Positions 43,966 to 54,360 are shown, counted from the stretch's first letter. The stretch is 64,000 nucleotides of DNA from JBBQER01 sp052148155 (GCA_052148155.1 JBKQIY010000133.1:14734-78733), one strand, 5' to 3'. The notes: generated by a model not told the origin, from the sequence alone. Numbers and translations are program-made.

Positions 43966-44694
43966 CCGCGAGGCGCGGACGCGCACAGATAACAGTTTGG
44001 GAAACTCCGATCCATGTCGCAGTCCGCGACGGGAGATCGCGCGAGGAAACGAGAACCCGGCGCGGACGTGCGCGCGGCAGGTGCTCCGAAACTCGGAACT
44101 TCTGAGCGGGTCGCCACCCAGGTCGGCTTCGTGGCGGACGTTCGGCGAGCCCGGGTGAAGTCGTCGCGCCTTGAACATTCGGGTTTGTTGTCGTCGTGCG
44201 CGGCGACATTGTCGGCGTCGCCTCGTCGCGGAACGTCTCATCGAGCCGCGATCGCTGGCCAGCCGGATCGAGTGACGTACCAGACCGTGGCGTTTCCGTT
44301 TGGAACGCTTAGACGATTACCCCTCGACGAGAGATCGCCGGGTTCGGTCAGGACACGCGACTGGGGTCGTTGCTGTCCCAGGCCGTGGGAGGTGCGAGGG
44401 ATGTTCGGTCGATTGTCCGTCGGGCCGCGACCCAGTTCGGACTCACGTCTGACCGATTCGTCGAACAGTTGGTCCGCAGCGATGTCACGATGTTGGTCCC
44501 CGGTGCGCCACCATGGCGGATCCCGCCCATCGTGCGGACTCGCGGCGCCGCTTCGCTGTCATGCCGGGCATGAACCGGCGGCCAGACAAGCGAGGCGAAG
44601 GCGGCGCCACAGAGGTTGCACGTTGCCCGCGGACGGGTTTCACTGGTATTTCGGGCCGGGCAGACACAGGGCCTCGGGGGTGGGGTAGGTGGGT
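43966..44694. other. Region with one low-confidence open frame
   Basis: Within it, 44370-44573 (+) reads GGARDVRSIVRRAATQFGLT and SDRFVEQLVRSDVTMLVPGA, which looks protein-like but begins only at a TTG without ribosome site and follows an in-frame stop. On the other strand a CNLCGAAFASLVWP piece lies at about 44625-44570. Probably remnants. Confidence 0.3.
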
Positions 44695-46755
44695 GTGAGG
44701 CGAAGCGTGAGGCGGGTGCTGACGCGCACCGCCGTCGCGATGTTCGTCGCGCTGCTCGCGCTCGCCGCGACCGCCGCCCCGGCGTGGGCGCAGCCACCGG
44801 ATGCTCCGCCGGCGCCGACGGTCACAGCCGGGAACGGTCAGATCGTCGTGACGTTCGTCCCGCCCGTCAACGACGGCGGGAGCATGATCGTCGGGTACGA
44901 CGCGACGTGCATGTCCTCGAACGGTGGCCTAGCCGGAAGCGACAGCAATGACGGGACGGTGACACCGATCGTCGTGACCGGCCTCACGAACGGCGCGAGC
45001 TACACCTGTACCGTCGACGCGTCCAACTCCGACGGTACGGGCGCCGAGTCGGACCCTTCGAGCCCTGCAGTTGTGCCGTCCACCATTCCTGACGCGCCCG
45101 CGGCACCGTTCGTCACAGCCGGCGACGCGCAGATCAATGTCGCGTTCGGTCCGCCGGCCGACAACGGCAGTCCGATCTCCGGCTACACCGCGACCTGTAC
45201 TGCAGGCGCGAGTGTTGTCGCACGCTCCGGATCGGGTTCGCCGATCGTCGTGTCCGGCCTCGTCAACGGCACCAGCTACACGTGTACGGTCGACGCGACG
45301 AACGGCGACGGGACGAGCGCCGAGTCGGCGCCTTCCGCGGCGGTGGTTCCCGCGACCGTTCCTGACGCGCCGCCTGCCCCGACGGTTACGGCCGCGAACA
45401 CGGCCATCACGGTCACGTTCGTTCCCCCGGCCAACGACGGAGGAAGCGCGATCACGAGTTTCACGGCGACCTGCACCGGAGGCAACTCGCCCGTTTCGAT
45501 CTCGGGACCGGGCTCACCGATTGTCGTTGCCGGACTGGTCAGGGGTACGACATATTCGTGCTCGGTCACCGCGACCAACGCGGTCGGTCCCGGCCTGCCG
45601 TCGCCGGCTGGGTCCGTCACCGTCCCAGCCACGCTTCCGAACGCACCGGCGCGTCCCACCGTCGAGCGTGGGAACACGAAAGTCACGGTGACGTTCACCC
45701 CACCCGCAGATAACGGCTCCCCGATCGAGACGTACACCGCGACCTGCACTGGACTGTCGCCCACCAACCACGTGTCGTCGTCGGGGTCGGTTTCGCCGAT
45801 CATCGTGACTGGTCTCGCCAACGGCACCAAGTACACGTGCAAGGTTGCGGCCACCAACGCGGTCGGTACCGGTCCAGCATCGACCGCCTCCGAATCGGTG
45901 GTGCCCGCCGCGGTGCCGGACGCGCCTCCCGAGCCGACGGTCGTGCGCGGCATCGCGACGATCGCCGTGTCGTTCTTCCGGGCAACCAACCACGGCTCGG
46001 CCATCATCGGCTACACCGCGACGTGCACGTCGACCAACCAGGGAAGAAGCGGTTCGAGTTCCGGACCGCACTCGCCGCTCACCGTCGCTGGCCTCACCAA
46101 CGGTCGGACCTACCACTGCTATGTATCGGCCACCAACCACGTTGGGACCGGGCCGCGTTCGTTGCCCTCCGCGCCGACGGTCCCGGGGACCGCACCGGCC
46201 GCGCCGACGATTGTCTCGGTCGCGTCAGGTCTGGCGCCCGGACCTGTCGGACCGTTGATCGTTTCGTTCAAAGCGGGTTCCGACAACGGCACCCCCATCT
46301 CGTCGTACCGCGCGACGTGCACACCGACCGGTGGCGCGCCGCAGGTCGTCTCCAGTACCGGAACGCCGATCACCGTGTCGGGACTCACCACCGGCGTCGC
46401 CTACGAGTGCGGGGTGGTCGCGATCAGCGCGAGCGGGGTCAGCGGATCATCCAGAACGCTCTCAGCGACGGTCGGCACGCCGGGAATACCGAAAATTTCG
46501 TCGATCAGCGCGCACCTCCACGGTCTGACGCTCACGTTCGTCGTTCCGGCCAACAACGGGAACGTGATCTTGCACTTCCACGCGGTCTGCACATCATCCA
46601 ACGGCGGCGAGACGGCCAGCCAGTTCGCACGCGCGAGCCCGTTCCCGTTGAACGGTTTGACTCCCGGCGGGCGGTACTCGTGCACGTTGACCGCGATTAA
46701 CCTGCGGGGCGCAAGCCCGCCAGCCACCGCAGGCCCGGTCAGAGTGCCCTTCTAA
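44695..46755 (+). CDS. Secreted fibronectin type III repeat protein
   Basis: A 686-residue secreted protein with signal peptide (VAMFVALLALAATAAPAWA) and seven fibronectin III-like units. Each unit has the same plan: DAPPAPTVTAGNGQIVVTFV, PPxNDGGSxIxGYxATC, SPIVVTGLxNGTxYTCxVxAxN, and an acidic or Pro-rich joint. Conserved Cys pairs within units (ATC and YTC) should form disulfides. Such proteins mediate adhesion or polysaccharide binding. GTG at 44695 fits the G-rich site better than GTG 44689. No C-terminal anchor is visible, so it may be released. Confidence 0.85.
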   Translation: MRRSVRRVLTRTAVAMFVALLALAATAAPAWAQPPDAPPAPTVTAGNGQIVVTFVPPVNDGGSMIVGYDATCMSSNGGLAGSDSNDGTVTPIVVTGLTNGASYTCTVDASNSDGTGAESDPSSPAVVPSTIPDAPAAPFVTAGDAQINVAFGPPADNGSPISGYTATCTAGASVVARSGSGSPIVVSGLVNGTSYTCTVDATNGDGTSAESAPSAAVVPATVPDAPPAPTVTAANTAITVTFVPPANDGGSAITSFTATCTGGNSPVSISGPGSPIVVAGLVRGTTYSCSVTATNAVGPGLPSPAGSVTVPATLPNAPARPTVERGNTKVTVTFTPPADNGSPIETYTATCTGLSPTNHVSSSGSVSPIIVTGLANGTKYTCKVAATNAVGTGPASTASESVVPAAVPDAPPEPTVVRGIATIAVSFFRATNHGSAIIGYTATCTSTNQGRSGSSSGPHSPLTVAGLTNGRTYHCYVSATNHVGTGPRSLPSAPTVPGTAPAAPTIVSVASGLAPGPVGPLIVSFKAGSDNGTPISSYRATCTPTGGAPQVVSSTGTPITVSGLTTGVAYECGVVAISASGVSGSSRTLSATVGTPGIPKISSISAHLHGLTLTFVVPANNGNVILHFHAVCTSSNGGETASQFARASPFPLNGLTPGGRYSCTLTAINLRGASPPATAGPVRVPF

Positions 46756-46980
46756 CCGCTTCGATCGGCCCGTCGAGCTGGCCCTGGCCAGCCTCCCTGA
46801 CCGCGACGACGTGGTCTGCATGTCGAGCATCGACGGCATCGCTGCGCTTCGCGCCACGTCGCCGCGACTGTGGAACCCCTGAGCGGGACGATGCCACCAG
46901 AGGATCCAGCAGTCGGTCGGCGCGGCCGGTGACACCGGGTGCCGCGGGCGGTCGGGACAACGTTGTTAGCGTTAGAACTC

Positions 46981-48684
46981 GTGCCTAGCCGCCGTCGGGT
47001 CGCGAACGAGGAGCGTCTTCGGTCGCTGGGCGAGCAGATACAAGGTCGTGCCGTGCCCACGAAACCGCGGGTCGCGCGGCCAAAACGTCGGGCAACGTCG
47101 GGCGAACCGCACGAGCGGCCGGGCAAACAGACCTGGGACCGGATCGGGACACGCTGGCGGAATCTGCAGCGAAAGACGAAAGCGCTGTTCATTTCGGGCG
47201 CCGCGGTCATCGTCCTGGTGGGCGCGTCGGCAGGTTATCTCGGATATCTCGACAGTTTGATCCATCGGATCACGGTCGGCGGGCTCACCTCGAGCAAAAC
47301 TGCCGGCGTCGAGAACATCCTCTTGGTGGGGTCGACCTCGCGCTGCGTGCTGAAACACCAGAGCATCGCGTACGGCTTGTGCTCACAAGGCGTGACCGGT
47401 GTGAACAGCGACGTCATGATGATCCTGCATCTCAACTACGCCACCCACGCAGTGTCGATCTTGTCGATCCCGCGCGACCTGTTCGTCCCCAACGCCCACA
47501 CGACCGGTGCCAACAAGATCGATGCTGCCCTCGGGCAGAGTCCGACACAACTCGTCGCCGCAGTCCAAGAGGACTTCGCGATCCCGATCCAGCATTACGT
47601 CGAACTCAACTTCGACAGTTTCGCAGCAGTCGTCGACGCGCTCGGAGGGATCAAGATGTATTTCCCTGAGCCGGTCTTCGACGCCTTCTCGGGTCTCACC
47701 GTCACCGCGCCGGGCTGCATCCAACTCAATGGCGTGCGTGCCTTGCAGGTCGTGCGGGCACGCCACCTCCAGTACAAGGCCGCCGACGTGACCACATCGG
47801 ACTACCACGCCTGGCCTCAAGAAGCGCAAAGCGACCTCGCCCGCATACGCCGCGACCACGAGTTCTTACGAGTTCTCGCCACCGCGGTCGCCCATCAAGG
47901 GCTCGGCAATCCGATCACGGACGCGAGACTTGTCGCCGGAGTCGCGCCCCAGCTCACCGTGGACGGCGGCCTGTCGATCTCCCACATGGTCCGTCTCGTC
48001 CGGACGTTCCATTCTGTCAATATCGGTTCGGCACCCGAGCTGACCCTGCCGGTCATGACGTCTTCGGCGTCGAACTACTTCTACCAAGGCGGCAACTACG
48101 GAAACATCGAGTTCCCCGCCGAACCGCAAGACCACGAGATCGTCGACGCTGCGCTCGGCGTGAGCACCGACACCGACACCATGACCGGCAAACCTCTGCC
48201 CAAACCGCGTTCGATCACCGTCTCTGTCGTCAACGGCACCGGCATCGGGAACCAGGCGAACCGGACCGCGTCCGCGCTCCACGCGCTCGGTTTCCGTACC
48301 GTCGGCGTCAGCGACGCCACGCCCGTCGGGCCGCTCTCAGAAACGGTCGTCTACTCCTCGAGTCGGGCAACCCAAGCCGCAGCCGAAGCCGTCGCGCACG
48401 CATTCTCGGGTGCGGTCATCCTGGCCCGCGGCGCGACCACGCACGGCGCTCAAGTCACCGTCGTGACCGGGACCGCCTTCAGCGTGCATAAGCCTGCCCC
48501 GCGGCACGCCGCCCGCACCCGAGTCACTGCTCGCCCTCCGTCATCCTCGCCCGCGACCGCGACCACGATCGCGAACCCGCCGATCCCCACGTCAGGGTCA
48601 TTCAGCGAACCGACCCCGGCCACTGAAGGGCTTCAGCCCTGGGATCCCCGGTCATGCACAAGTTCCGGAACCGCCGGTCCCTAA
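46981..48684 (+). CDS. LytR-CpsA-Psr family glycopolymer transferase
   Basis: A 567-residue membrane protein with one N-terminal helix (ALFISGAAVIVLVGASAGYL), an extracellular LCP domain and a C-terminal LytR_C domain. The LCP core shows NILLVGSTS, SDVMMILHLN, VSILSIPRDLFV and NKIDAALGQ, VRARHLQY, and DLARIRRDHEFLRVL, matching enzymes that attach wall glycopolymers to peptidoglycan; the usual Arg and Asp lipid-phosphate ligands are present. The C-terminus has a VVNGTGIGNQA segment and a Ser/Pro tail. GTG at 46981 lacks a clear ribosome site; GTG 46939 is an alternative. Confidence 0.87.
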   Translation: MPSRRRVANEERLRSLGEQIQGRAVPTKPRVARPKRRATSGEPHERPGKQTWDRIGTRWRNLQRKTKALFISGAAVIVLVGASAGYLGYLDSLIHRITVGGLTSSKTAGVENILLVGSTSRCVLKHQSIAYGLCSQGVTGVNSDVMMILHLNYATHAVSILSIPRDLFVPNAHTTGANKIDAALGQSPTQLVAAVQEDFAIPIQHYVELNFDSFAAVVDALGGIKMYFPEPVFDAFSGLTVTAPGCIQLNGVRALQVVRARHLQYKAADVTTSDYHAWPQEAQSDLARIRRDHEFLRVLATAVAHQGLGNPITDARLVAGVAPQLTVDGGLSISHMVRLVRTFHSVNIGSAPELTLPVMTSSASNYFYQGGNYGNIEFPAEPQDHEIVDAALGVSTDTDTMTGKPLPKPRSITVSVVNGTGIGNQANRTASALHALGFRTVGVSDATPVGPLSETVVYSSSRATQAAAEAVAHAFSGAVILARGATTHGAQVTVVTGTAFSVHKPAPRHAARTRVTARPPSSSPATATTIANPPIPTSGSFSEPTPATEGLQPWDPRSCTSSGTAGP

Positions 48685-49352
48685 AGGACGGGCGGCCGGC
48701 ACGGACGTCGGCGTCCACATCTGGAGGCGCGCAACGCGTCCCGAACGATGCGTCGGATGCTGCGCTCCGGTCGCTGGACCGCGCGGCATGCCACACGGAT
48801 CGGCCGACGCTCGGCCCCACAGGTTGGTTCAAGAACACCCGCGTGATGGTCGATGACGTGTGCGGTGCGGGCTGGGATGCTTTGCAAGGATGGCGAGGCA
48901 TGCAAGTCCCCCGTGTCGAGCAACATTCAGATGGTGTGACCGTCTCCTTCGCGGGCGCCGCCGCGCGCCTCGGCGACGACGCCGGTTCGATCGCCCGCCC
49001 GACGGCAGGGACGGACGCGACCCAAGACAGCGTCGCGTTCGCTCGTGTAGCGATCTTCGACCTCAAAGGCGACGGTCATATCGATCCGCGCAGCGTCCTC
49101 GACGGCGGTGACGCCACACTGCTGGTACCCGAATATCCGCTGTACTTGTCGACCGACGCGCGGGTTGTACCGTCCGGCGGGACATCGGGCGCGGCAGGAA
49201 AAACCCCCTCCGGCAGGAACGTCGCTGACGTGTCGGGCGGACCGGCCGGCAGCGTCCGCACCGATCAGGCCATCGCCGCGTATCGGAGTGTCGCCGATGA
49301 CACGACACCCGCGCCGGTGAACACCGTCGACGCTGCCACGCGTCGGGCGTGA
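48654..49352 (+). CDS. Uncertain open reading frame
   Basis: A 232-residue frame overlapping the end of the LCP gene by 31 bp. One stretch (VAFARVAIFDLKGDGHIDPR, then LLVPEYPLYLSTDARVVP) looks protein-like, the remainder less so. The ribosome site is poor, and the minus strand is also open at 48927-49565. No family recognised. It may be real or antisense noise. Confidence 0.25.
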   Translation: MHKFRNRRSLKDGRPARTSASTSGGAQRVPNDASDAALRSLDRAACHTDRPTLGPTGWFKNTRVMVDDVCGAGWDALQGWRGMQVPRVEQHSDGVTVSFAGAAARLGDDAGSIARPTAGTDATQDSVAFARVAIFDLKGDGHIDPRSVLDGGDATLLVPEYPLYLSTDARVVPSGGTSGAAGKTPSGRNVADVSGGPAGSVRTDQAIAAYRSVADDTTPAPVNTVDAATRRA

Positions 49353-49606
49353 GGACGACCAGGGCGTCATCGGGACACTGGTTGTCGCAGACACGACGCG
49401 CGGCGGTGTCGTCGACGCCGCCCGCTGGGCTTCGAGACGTCGCGAGGCCAGCGCCCGGGATCTGACCAGCCGCCGAAGCCGCTCGTACAGAAGCTCAAGC
49501 AGCCGACCATTCCGACGTCGCACCCACGACGGTTCAGCGGTCCGCCGCGCGCGGCGACTCCGCAAGACCGGATACGTACAATGGGTGTCGAGTCTGGAGT
49601 GTGGCG

Positions 49607-49885
49607 ATGTTCGACCTCGGCCCCGAAAAGATCATGATGATCTTGGCGGCGGTATGCATCTTTTTAGGGCCGAAAGAACTTCCGATGGCGGCACGCAAGA
49701 TCGGCGCGGCGACGCGTCAGCTCCGATCGTTCCAAGACACGTTGCGAGCCGAGGTCAGCTCCGCATTGTCTCTCGACACCGAACCATCCACACCATCCAC
49801 CGACGCTGACGATCAGGCGCCGCCGACCGCGGCGCCTGTCGTGATCCATGAGCCGATACCCGAGGTCGGCGATTCGTTCATCTGA
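49607..49885 (+). CDS. Twin-arginine translocase subunit, TatA/TatB type
   Basis: A 92-residue protein with the family plan: a short N-terminal segment FDLGPEKIMMILAAVCIF, the FLGPKELP turn, an amphipathic helix (MAARKIGAATRQLRSFQDTL) and an acidic/Pro-rich tail. The Glu after the first helix region and the GP-x-x-LP motif are typical; length and tail favour TatB over TatA but this is not decisive. ATG at 49607 has CTGGAG upstream. No tatC is in the window. Confidence 0.82.
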   Translation: MFDLGPEKIMMILAAVCIFLGPKELPMAARKIGAATRQLRSFQDTLRAEVSSALSLDTEPSTPSTDADDQAPPTAAPVVIHEPIPEVGDSFI

Positions 49886-50500
49886 CGCGCCGTGCGCGCC
49901 AGCCTCGGACCTTTGCGCACCATGTTCGAGGGGAACGGCCGACGTCGACGCACCAAGTTGCGTCACTCGACCGTCCATGCGGGCAGCCGACGCCGACGGT
50001 CTACGGACCGCCGCGACTCGGACAGATCTTGACGCTCGTGCACGTTGTCGTCGTCGAAAGCCCGTCGGCATTCAACCTCCCGCAGGGCGCTGACGCTGTC
50101 GCGCCTCGTTGCGTCACGTCCGCGACGAACGGGTGCGCGCACCGGGGGCGTCTCAGCCTGCATGGTCTCGACGCACGACAGCAGTCGCGGACTGCGTTCG
50201 CTTCGAACTCGCGTCTGTCGGCCGCGACTGACGAGTCGCTCGGCCTCTGCGTCACGCAACGCGTCGACTGGCCGCCCGACCCGCGGGGGCCGCCAAGACC
50301 ACCGTTCGACCCGAGAAATCGTCGGCCTCGACGACCGGCCGACAACCATCGCGACATCCGGGGTTCGATTCGTGGACCACGGCCCGATCGGGACGTTGCC
50401 CTGCGATGAGGTGACTTCCGGCACTCGTCCAACGGGTGACATGGGCAGACAGTGGTCCGGAGAGGACGTCTTGAGCGGTCCTCGCAGCGAAGGAGACTCC
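49886..50500. other. Intergenic region, no gene seen
   Basis: About 615 bp between co-directional genes. The long frames in it (both strands) are Arg-rich shadows without starts. It must contain the promoter of the DoxX-type gene. Confidence 0.4.
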
Positions 50501-51181
50501 ATGGCCACGACACTCCAACCGCCTACGTCCGCGCCGTTGCCCCCCACCCTCGAACGACTGGCCGTGCTTCCCGCCCCGACCAAACGCGTCGCGTCCGGAT
50601 ACGCGAAGCGGTCCGAGCCGAGCCTGCCGTCGGTCGTGCACACACGGACGTACACGTCGACGAGTCAGCGGGTCGGCGCGATCGGCCTGTTCGGGCTTCG
50701 TCTTGCGATCGGCTTCGAGTTTCTCTGGGCGTTCTTGGACAAGACGTTCGGGCTCGGGTACACGACATCCAGCGCGCAGGCGTGGATTCATGGCGGGTCG
50801 CCGACTCGCGGGTTCCTGTCCGGCGTCAACGTCGGACCGTTGCAGGGGACGTTTCACTGGCTTGCCGGTATCACCGCGGTCGACTGGCTGTTCATGCTCG
50901 GCCTCCTCGGTGTCGGCGTCGCGCTCATCTTGGGCGTCGCGCTCCGTCCGGCCGCGATCGCCGGCTGCACGATGCTCGCCATGATGTACGTCGCGACCTG
51001 GCCGTTCGCGAAGCTGGGCGGCGGTCAACCGACTGGCTCGACGAACCCGCTCGTCGACGACCACATCGTCAGCATCGTGGCGCTCATCGCGATCGCGGCC
51101 TTCGCCGCGTTCAGCGTGGGTGCCCTGAGCCGCCGCTGGTCCGCTCTGGCCCTGGTGCGATCCCATTCCTGGCTCCGGTAG
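50501..51181 (+). CDS. DoxX-type membrane protein
   Basis: A 226-residue membrane protein: a soluble N-terminal 60 residues rich in Pro, then four helices (GLFGLRLAIGFEFLWAFL, AVDWLFMLGLLGVGVALILG, AIAGCTMLAMMYVATWPF, IVSIVALIAIAAFAAFSV). The LRLAIGFEFLWAFLDKTFG entry and VALILGVALRPAAIAG loop match the DoxX/DoxD family, linked to quinone-dependent redox functions. AAGGAGA precedes the ATG. Its long N-terminal extension is unusual. Confidence 0.82.
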   Translation: MATTLQPPTSAPLPPTLERLAVLPAPTKRVASGYAKRSEPSLPSVVHTRTYTSTSQRVGAIGLFGLRLAIGFEFLWAFLDKTFGLGYTTSSAQAWIHGGSPTRGFLSGVNVGPLQGTFHWLAGITAVDWLFMLGLLGVGVALILGVALRPAAIAGCTMLAMMYVATWPFAKLGGGQPTGSTNPLVDDHIVSIVALIAIAAFAAFSVGALSRRWSALALVRSHSWLR

Positions 51182-51303
51182 AGAGCCAGCCACCGTCGTC
51201 GGGACTCGCGACATTCACCGAGCTCAACGCCGACACGACCACGAACGACACACTCGGCCGACGGGCTGATGCGGTCGGATGTTCGGGACCGGGGACTCGC
51301 GAA

Positions 51304-51335
51304 GCGGCTTCCGACTGGGGGAGGTCGGAAGCCGC
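51304..51335. terminator. Strong hairpin between convergent genes
   Basis: GCGGCTTCCGAC and GTCGGAAGCCGC form a perfect 12-bp stem with an 8-nt loop, 122 bp after the DoxX gene stop. A second hairpin follows at 51373. Likely transcription termination for both directions. Confidence 0.6.
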
Positions 51336-51372
51336 CGGTTCGCGTGGGATGGTCGGTATCGGTCCGGGTCGT

Positions 51373-51394
51373 GTCCCCGCATAAGTGCGGGGAC
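51373..51394. terminator. Second hairpin between convergent genes
   Basis: GTCCCCGCA and TGCGGGGAC form a 9-bp perfect stem with a TAAG loop, ending 4 bp beyond the stop of the minus-strand secreted-protein gene (51399). Likely its terminator. Confidence 0.6.
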
Positions 51395-51398
51395 GGGG

Positions 51399-51953
51399 TT
51401 AGCGGGTGACGGTGAACGGATCGTTGTTCGGGCGAGACGAGTGCTGGCCGATCACGATGTTGTTCGGAGGGCTGGTCCTACCGTCCGACTGGTACGAGAA
51501 CGTGATCGACGGCGCGCAGTGCGTGTAGAAATCGAGACCGTCGATCCCGCCGTAGTTGTTGAACAAGAACGTGATGTTATGACCGTCGGGTGACACCTGG
51601 AACTGGTCGTTCCGTTCGAGCTGGACCGGCCGCACGTCGGTGAACTTCCCGGCGGTTGAGAGCTGTCCACTGAAGGTCTTCAAGTTCGTCTTGTGATGCG
51701 TAACCCGAATGTTCCAGCCGTTGCTGTCGTGCCACATGTAGATCGCGCTCGTGGTGTACGGATCGATATCGTGCGGGGTTCCCTGCACCCAACTCGGCCA
51801 CGGATCATCTTTCGCGGTCTGACAATTCGCGGATCTCGGTGACGTCGCAGTCTTCGCGGCCGCGACCCCTGACGTCGCGAGCAACGAACCCGCGATCAAC
51901 GCCACACCGACCACACCGGCTGCTGCGATACGCACCCTGGTCGTTCTCATCAT
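51399..51953 (-). CDS. Secreted protein of unknown function
   Basis: An exported protein of 184 residues with signal peptide (IAAAGVVGVALIAGSLLATSGVAA). The mature part has two cysteines (NCQTAK, THCAPS) and strand-rich blocks: AIYMWHDSNGWNIRVTHHK, FSGQLSTAGKFTDVRPVQLE, NITFLFNNYGGIDGLDFY. The last repeats a pattern seen in small secreted actinobacterial proteins, but I cannot name the family. ATG at 51953 follows a G-run ribosome site (AGGGGG). Confidence 0.75.
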   Translation of the reverse strand: MMRTTRVRIAAAGVVGVALIAGSLLATSGVAAAKTATSPRSANCQTAKDDPWPSWVQGTPHDIDPYTTSAIYMWHDSNGWNIRVTHHKTNLKTFSGQLSTAGKFTDVRPVQLERNDQFQVSPDGHNITFLFNNYGGIDGLDFYTHCAPSITFSYQSDGRTSPPNNIVIGQHSSRPNNDPFTVTR

Positions 51954-52443
51954 GCCCCCTGAAGGTTTCGTGCGCGCTCGAAGACAACGAAACATTCGTC
52001 ACCACCGACCGCGAGGTTGGTCCTGCTCGCGACTGTCGATGAAGTCATCGTCCAAGCAACAAAAAAGGAAACATCACGTAAGGAACCGGTCATCGCCCGC
52101 GAACTCGGCCGCAGCGACACGACGGCGCGTTTGCCGAATCCCGGCCTGGAATGTGACAGAGCACAACCGGCTGCGACGGTCGGACTTTTCGGTGTCCGGT
52201 CGTGCCGACACCTTCAGGTATTCCTCCATCCCATGTGCTGTGTGCGAGCGATGCCCGAAGACGATGGTTGGCGCGGTGACGTCGGGTCGGAGAGCGGTCT
52301 TGTGCCCACCCGGAGTTCGGTTCGGACGACTCGCGGCACGATCGTTTGAGCGTGTTGGCCCCGCGCGTGTCGTGCTCATCGTCGGACCCAGTTGTCGACA
52401 ACGAAACCGGAGCTGCCCGAACGGGGCCTCTCCGGTCAGGTCG
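51954..52443. other. Intergenic region, no gene seen
   Basis: About 490 bp between minus-strand genes. A short A-rich stretch at 52057-52076 stands out against the GC-rich surroundings and may be part of the promoter of the secreted-protein gene. Confidence 0.4.
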
Positions 52444-54360
52444 CTAGTCGCCGTGACTGTGCGGCGGGATGTCGAGGGCCGGGTTCGCGTCGAAGAACCC
52501 GGACGGTATGAGTGAGAATCCGGTGCGTTCGACCGGCATGATCGGCCATTCCTCGGGCCGAACGATATGGGTGACACCGAAGGTGTGCCACACCACGAGG
52601 TCGGTCTGCACCAATGACCGGTCGGCGGCGGTCCAGCGGGGAAGCCCATCACCTCCCGCGTGTTGATTGGGATAGTCGCCGGCCGCCCACCGTTCGGTCG
52701 GGTCGTAGGACGTGACCCACAGGTTGCGGGTCGCGAACCCGGCTCGTCGCCCGATGCTGGACTCAGGATCGGCTAACAGCGTGGGAGTCGATCCTGGGAC
52801 GAGCTTGTAGGCGACCGGATCTCCCGCGGCGTTGAGCACCGCCGGGTTGACGATCTTCCAGGCCCGGCTGCGGGTCGGGTCGACAACTCGGAGCGCGGCC
52901 CGTTCGTGTTCGAGAGCGGTGGCCCGAACCGCGAACGCGTTGCCCCACGGGTTGTCGGGACCGGCAGGTTCGGCTTCGACATCGATTTCGTAGATCGAGT
53001 TGGCCGTGCCGTCCACGTCGACGTCGAGGCGGGCGCAGAACAGATGCTGATGGTTGGGCGCAGCAAGCTCCGAGGTGATGCGCGTCGCGTGGCGGGGAAC
53101 GTCTCCGGGACCCAAGGCGATCGTCGTGACGATGCCGGTGAGCTTCACTTCCATCTCGATGGTGCCGTCGAGGTAGAAGTACCAAAAGAATCCGTAGTCG
53201 TAGTTGCCGGCGGTGGCGACCGAACTGACGACGAGGCGTCGGGCTCGGCGGACTTCGCTGGCTCCGACGGCCAGGTCGACGTGCTTCCAGCCGATTCCGA
53301 CGTCTTCTTCGTGGATGCACACCGCGTTGTTGATCACATAGACATTGCCGCGTTCGCCGACCATCGCCGCGTCGAGATAACGGATCTCTCCGAGGCAGTC
53401 GCAGCCCACGGCCAACGAGTTGGCCATCTTCCCCAGTCCCCACTCGCTGGCGTCGAAGGCGTTCTTCCAGCCGTGCATCGGGCCGGGATCGCCGTACGGG
53501 ACGACCATCTCTGTGATCGATGCGCGATGCAAGATTGATCGGATGCGGCCGTGATCCTCGTAGCCGACGGTGTGGAAGACAAGCCCTTCGTGCGGATCGA
53601 GACTGACGCGCATCGACCACCGTTGCCAACACAGCACATTGCCGTCGATGGTGAAGCTCGGCCCTTCCGGCTGGATGATCTCGATCGGCTTGAGGTCGTC
53701 GCGCCACGGTCTGGTGTCGGCCGAGTGGTAACGACCGCGACCGCCGGGGATCGGGACGGCGCCGTGATCGACGACATCGAGCACTTCCCGGCGACCAAGA
53801 TCGACGAGCGCGATGACCCCTTCGATCGGTCGCGCGTGCTGATTGTCTTGCGGCTCGTCGCGCACGTATGAGATGGCACGACCCAGACGCCGGCCGGTCT
53901 CCTCGGCGAGACCGAAACGCCCGGCCGGCCAGGGATCCACTTCGACCTTGGTCAGGTCCTCGATACCGCGGCGTCGCATCGCGTCCTGCCAGCGCGGATC
54001 GGCGCGCACGGCTTCGGCCGTCAGCCAACTGTCCTCGACCAGCATCGTCGGGCACACCCCGTCCACCTCGGTGACGGTCACGACTTCGTCGCTGGTCAGC
54101 GAGACGAGCGCCTCGGTGCAGGCCATCTCGGGCCCGATGACCAGACGAAACTGGACGCGACGATCGATCGCGGTGTCGGCAGTTGCATGGTCAGCCAACG
54201 CCGCCTTGGTTGGCTCGTCGAGATACACGTCCGCGAAACGGGCGTCGGCCGAGATGCGCGGGTCGGCCCGCAAGAGTTCGACGGCGCGCTTCAGTTCTTC
54301 GCCCGACAAAGGGTCGAGCGGATCTGGGTGAACAGATCCTGGTGAGACAGTCGGTTCCAT
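52444..54360 (-). CDS. Copper-containing amine oxidase
   Basis: A 638-residue enzyme that oxidises primary amines to aldehydes with release of ammonia and hydrogen peroxide. The active site is complete: Tyr387 in NYDYGFF is the residue converted to topaquinone, Asp303 in AFDASEWGLG is the catalytic base (84 residues before it, as in the Arthrobacter enzyme), and copper ligands His437 and His439 (NHQHLFC) with His598 (VTHIVRPEEWP). No signal peptide is seen, so it is cytosolic. ATG at 54360 begins at a family-typical N-terminal domain; the frame to 55611 is an unsupported extension. Confidence 0.93.
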   Translation of the reverse strand: MEPTVSPGSVHPDPLDPLSGEELKRAVELLRADPRISADARFADVYLDEPTKAALADHATADTAIDRRVQFRLVIGPEMACTEALVSLTSDEVVTVTEVDGVCPTMLVEDSWLTAEAVRADPRWQDAMRRRGIEDLTKVEVDPWPAGRFGLAEETGRRLGRAISYVRDEPQDNQHARPIEGVIALVDLGRREVLDVVDHGAVPIPGGRGRYHSADTRPWRDDLKPIEIIQPEGPSFTIDGNVLCWQRWSMRVSLDPHEGLVFHTVGYEDHGRIRSILHRASITEMVVPYGDPGPMHGWKNAFDASEWGLGKMANSLAVGCDCLGEIRYLDAAMVGERGNVYVINNAVCIHEEDVGIGWKHVDLAVGASEVRRARRLVVSSVATAGNYDYGFFWYFYLDGTIEMEVKLTGIVTTIALGPGDVPRHATRITSELAAPNHQHLFCARLDVDVDGTANSIYEIDVEAEPAGPDNPWGNAFAVRATALEHERAALRVVDPTRSRAWKIVNPAVLNAAGDPVAYKLVPGSTPTLLADPESSIGRRAGFATRNLWVTSYDPTERWAAGDYPNQHAGGDGLPRWTAADRSLVQTDLVVWHTFGVTHIVRPEEWPIMPVERTGFSLIPSGFFDANPALDIPPHSHGD

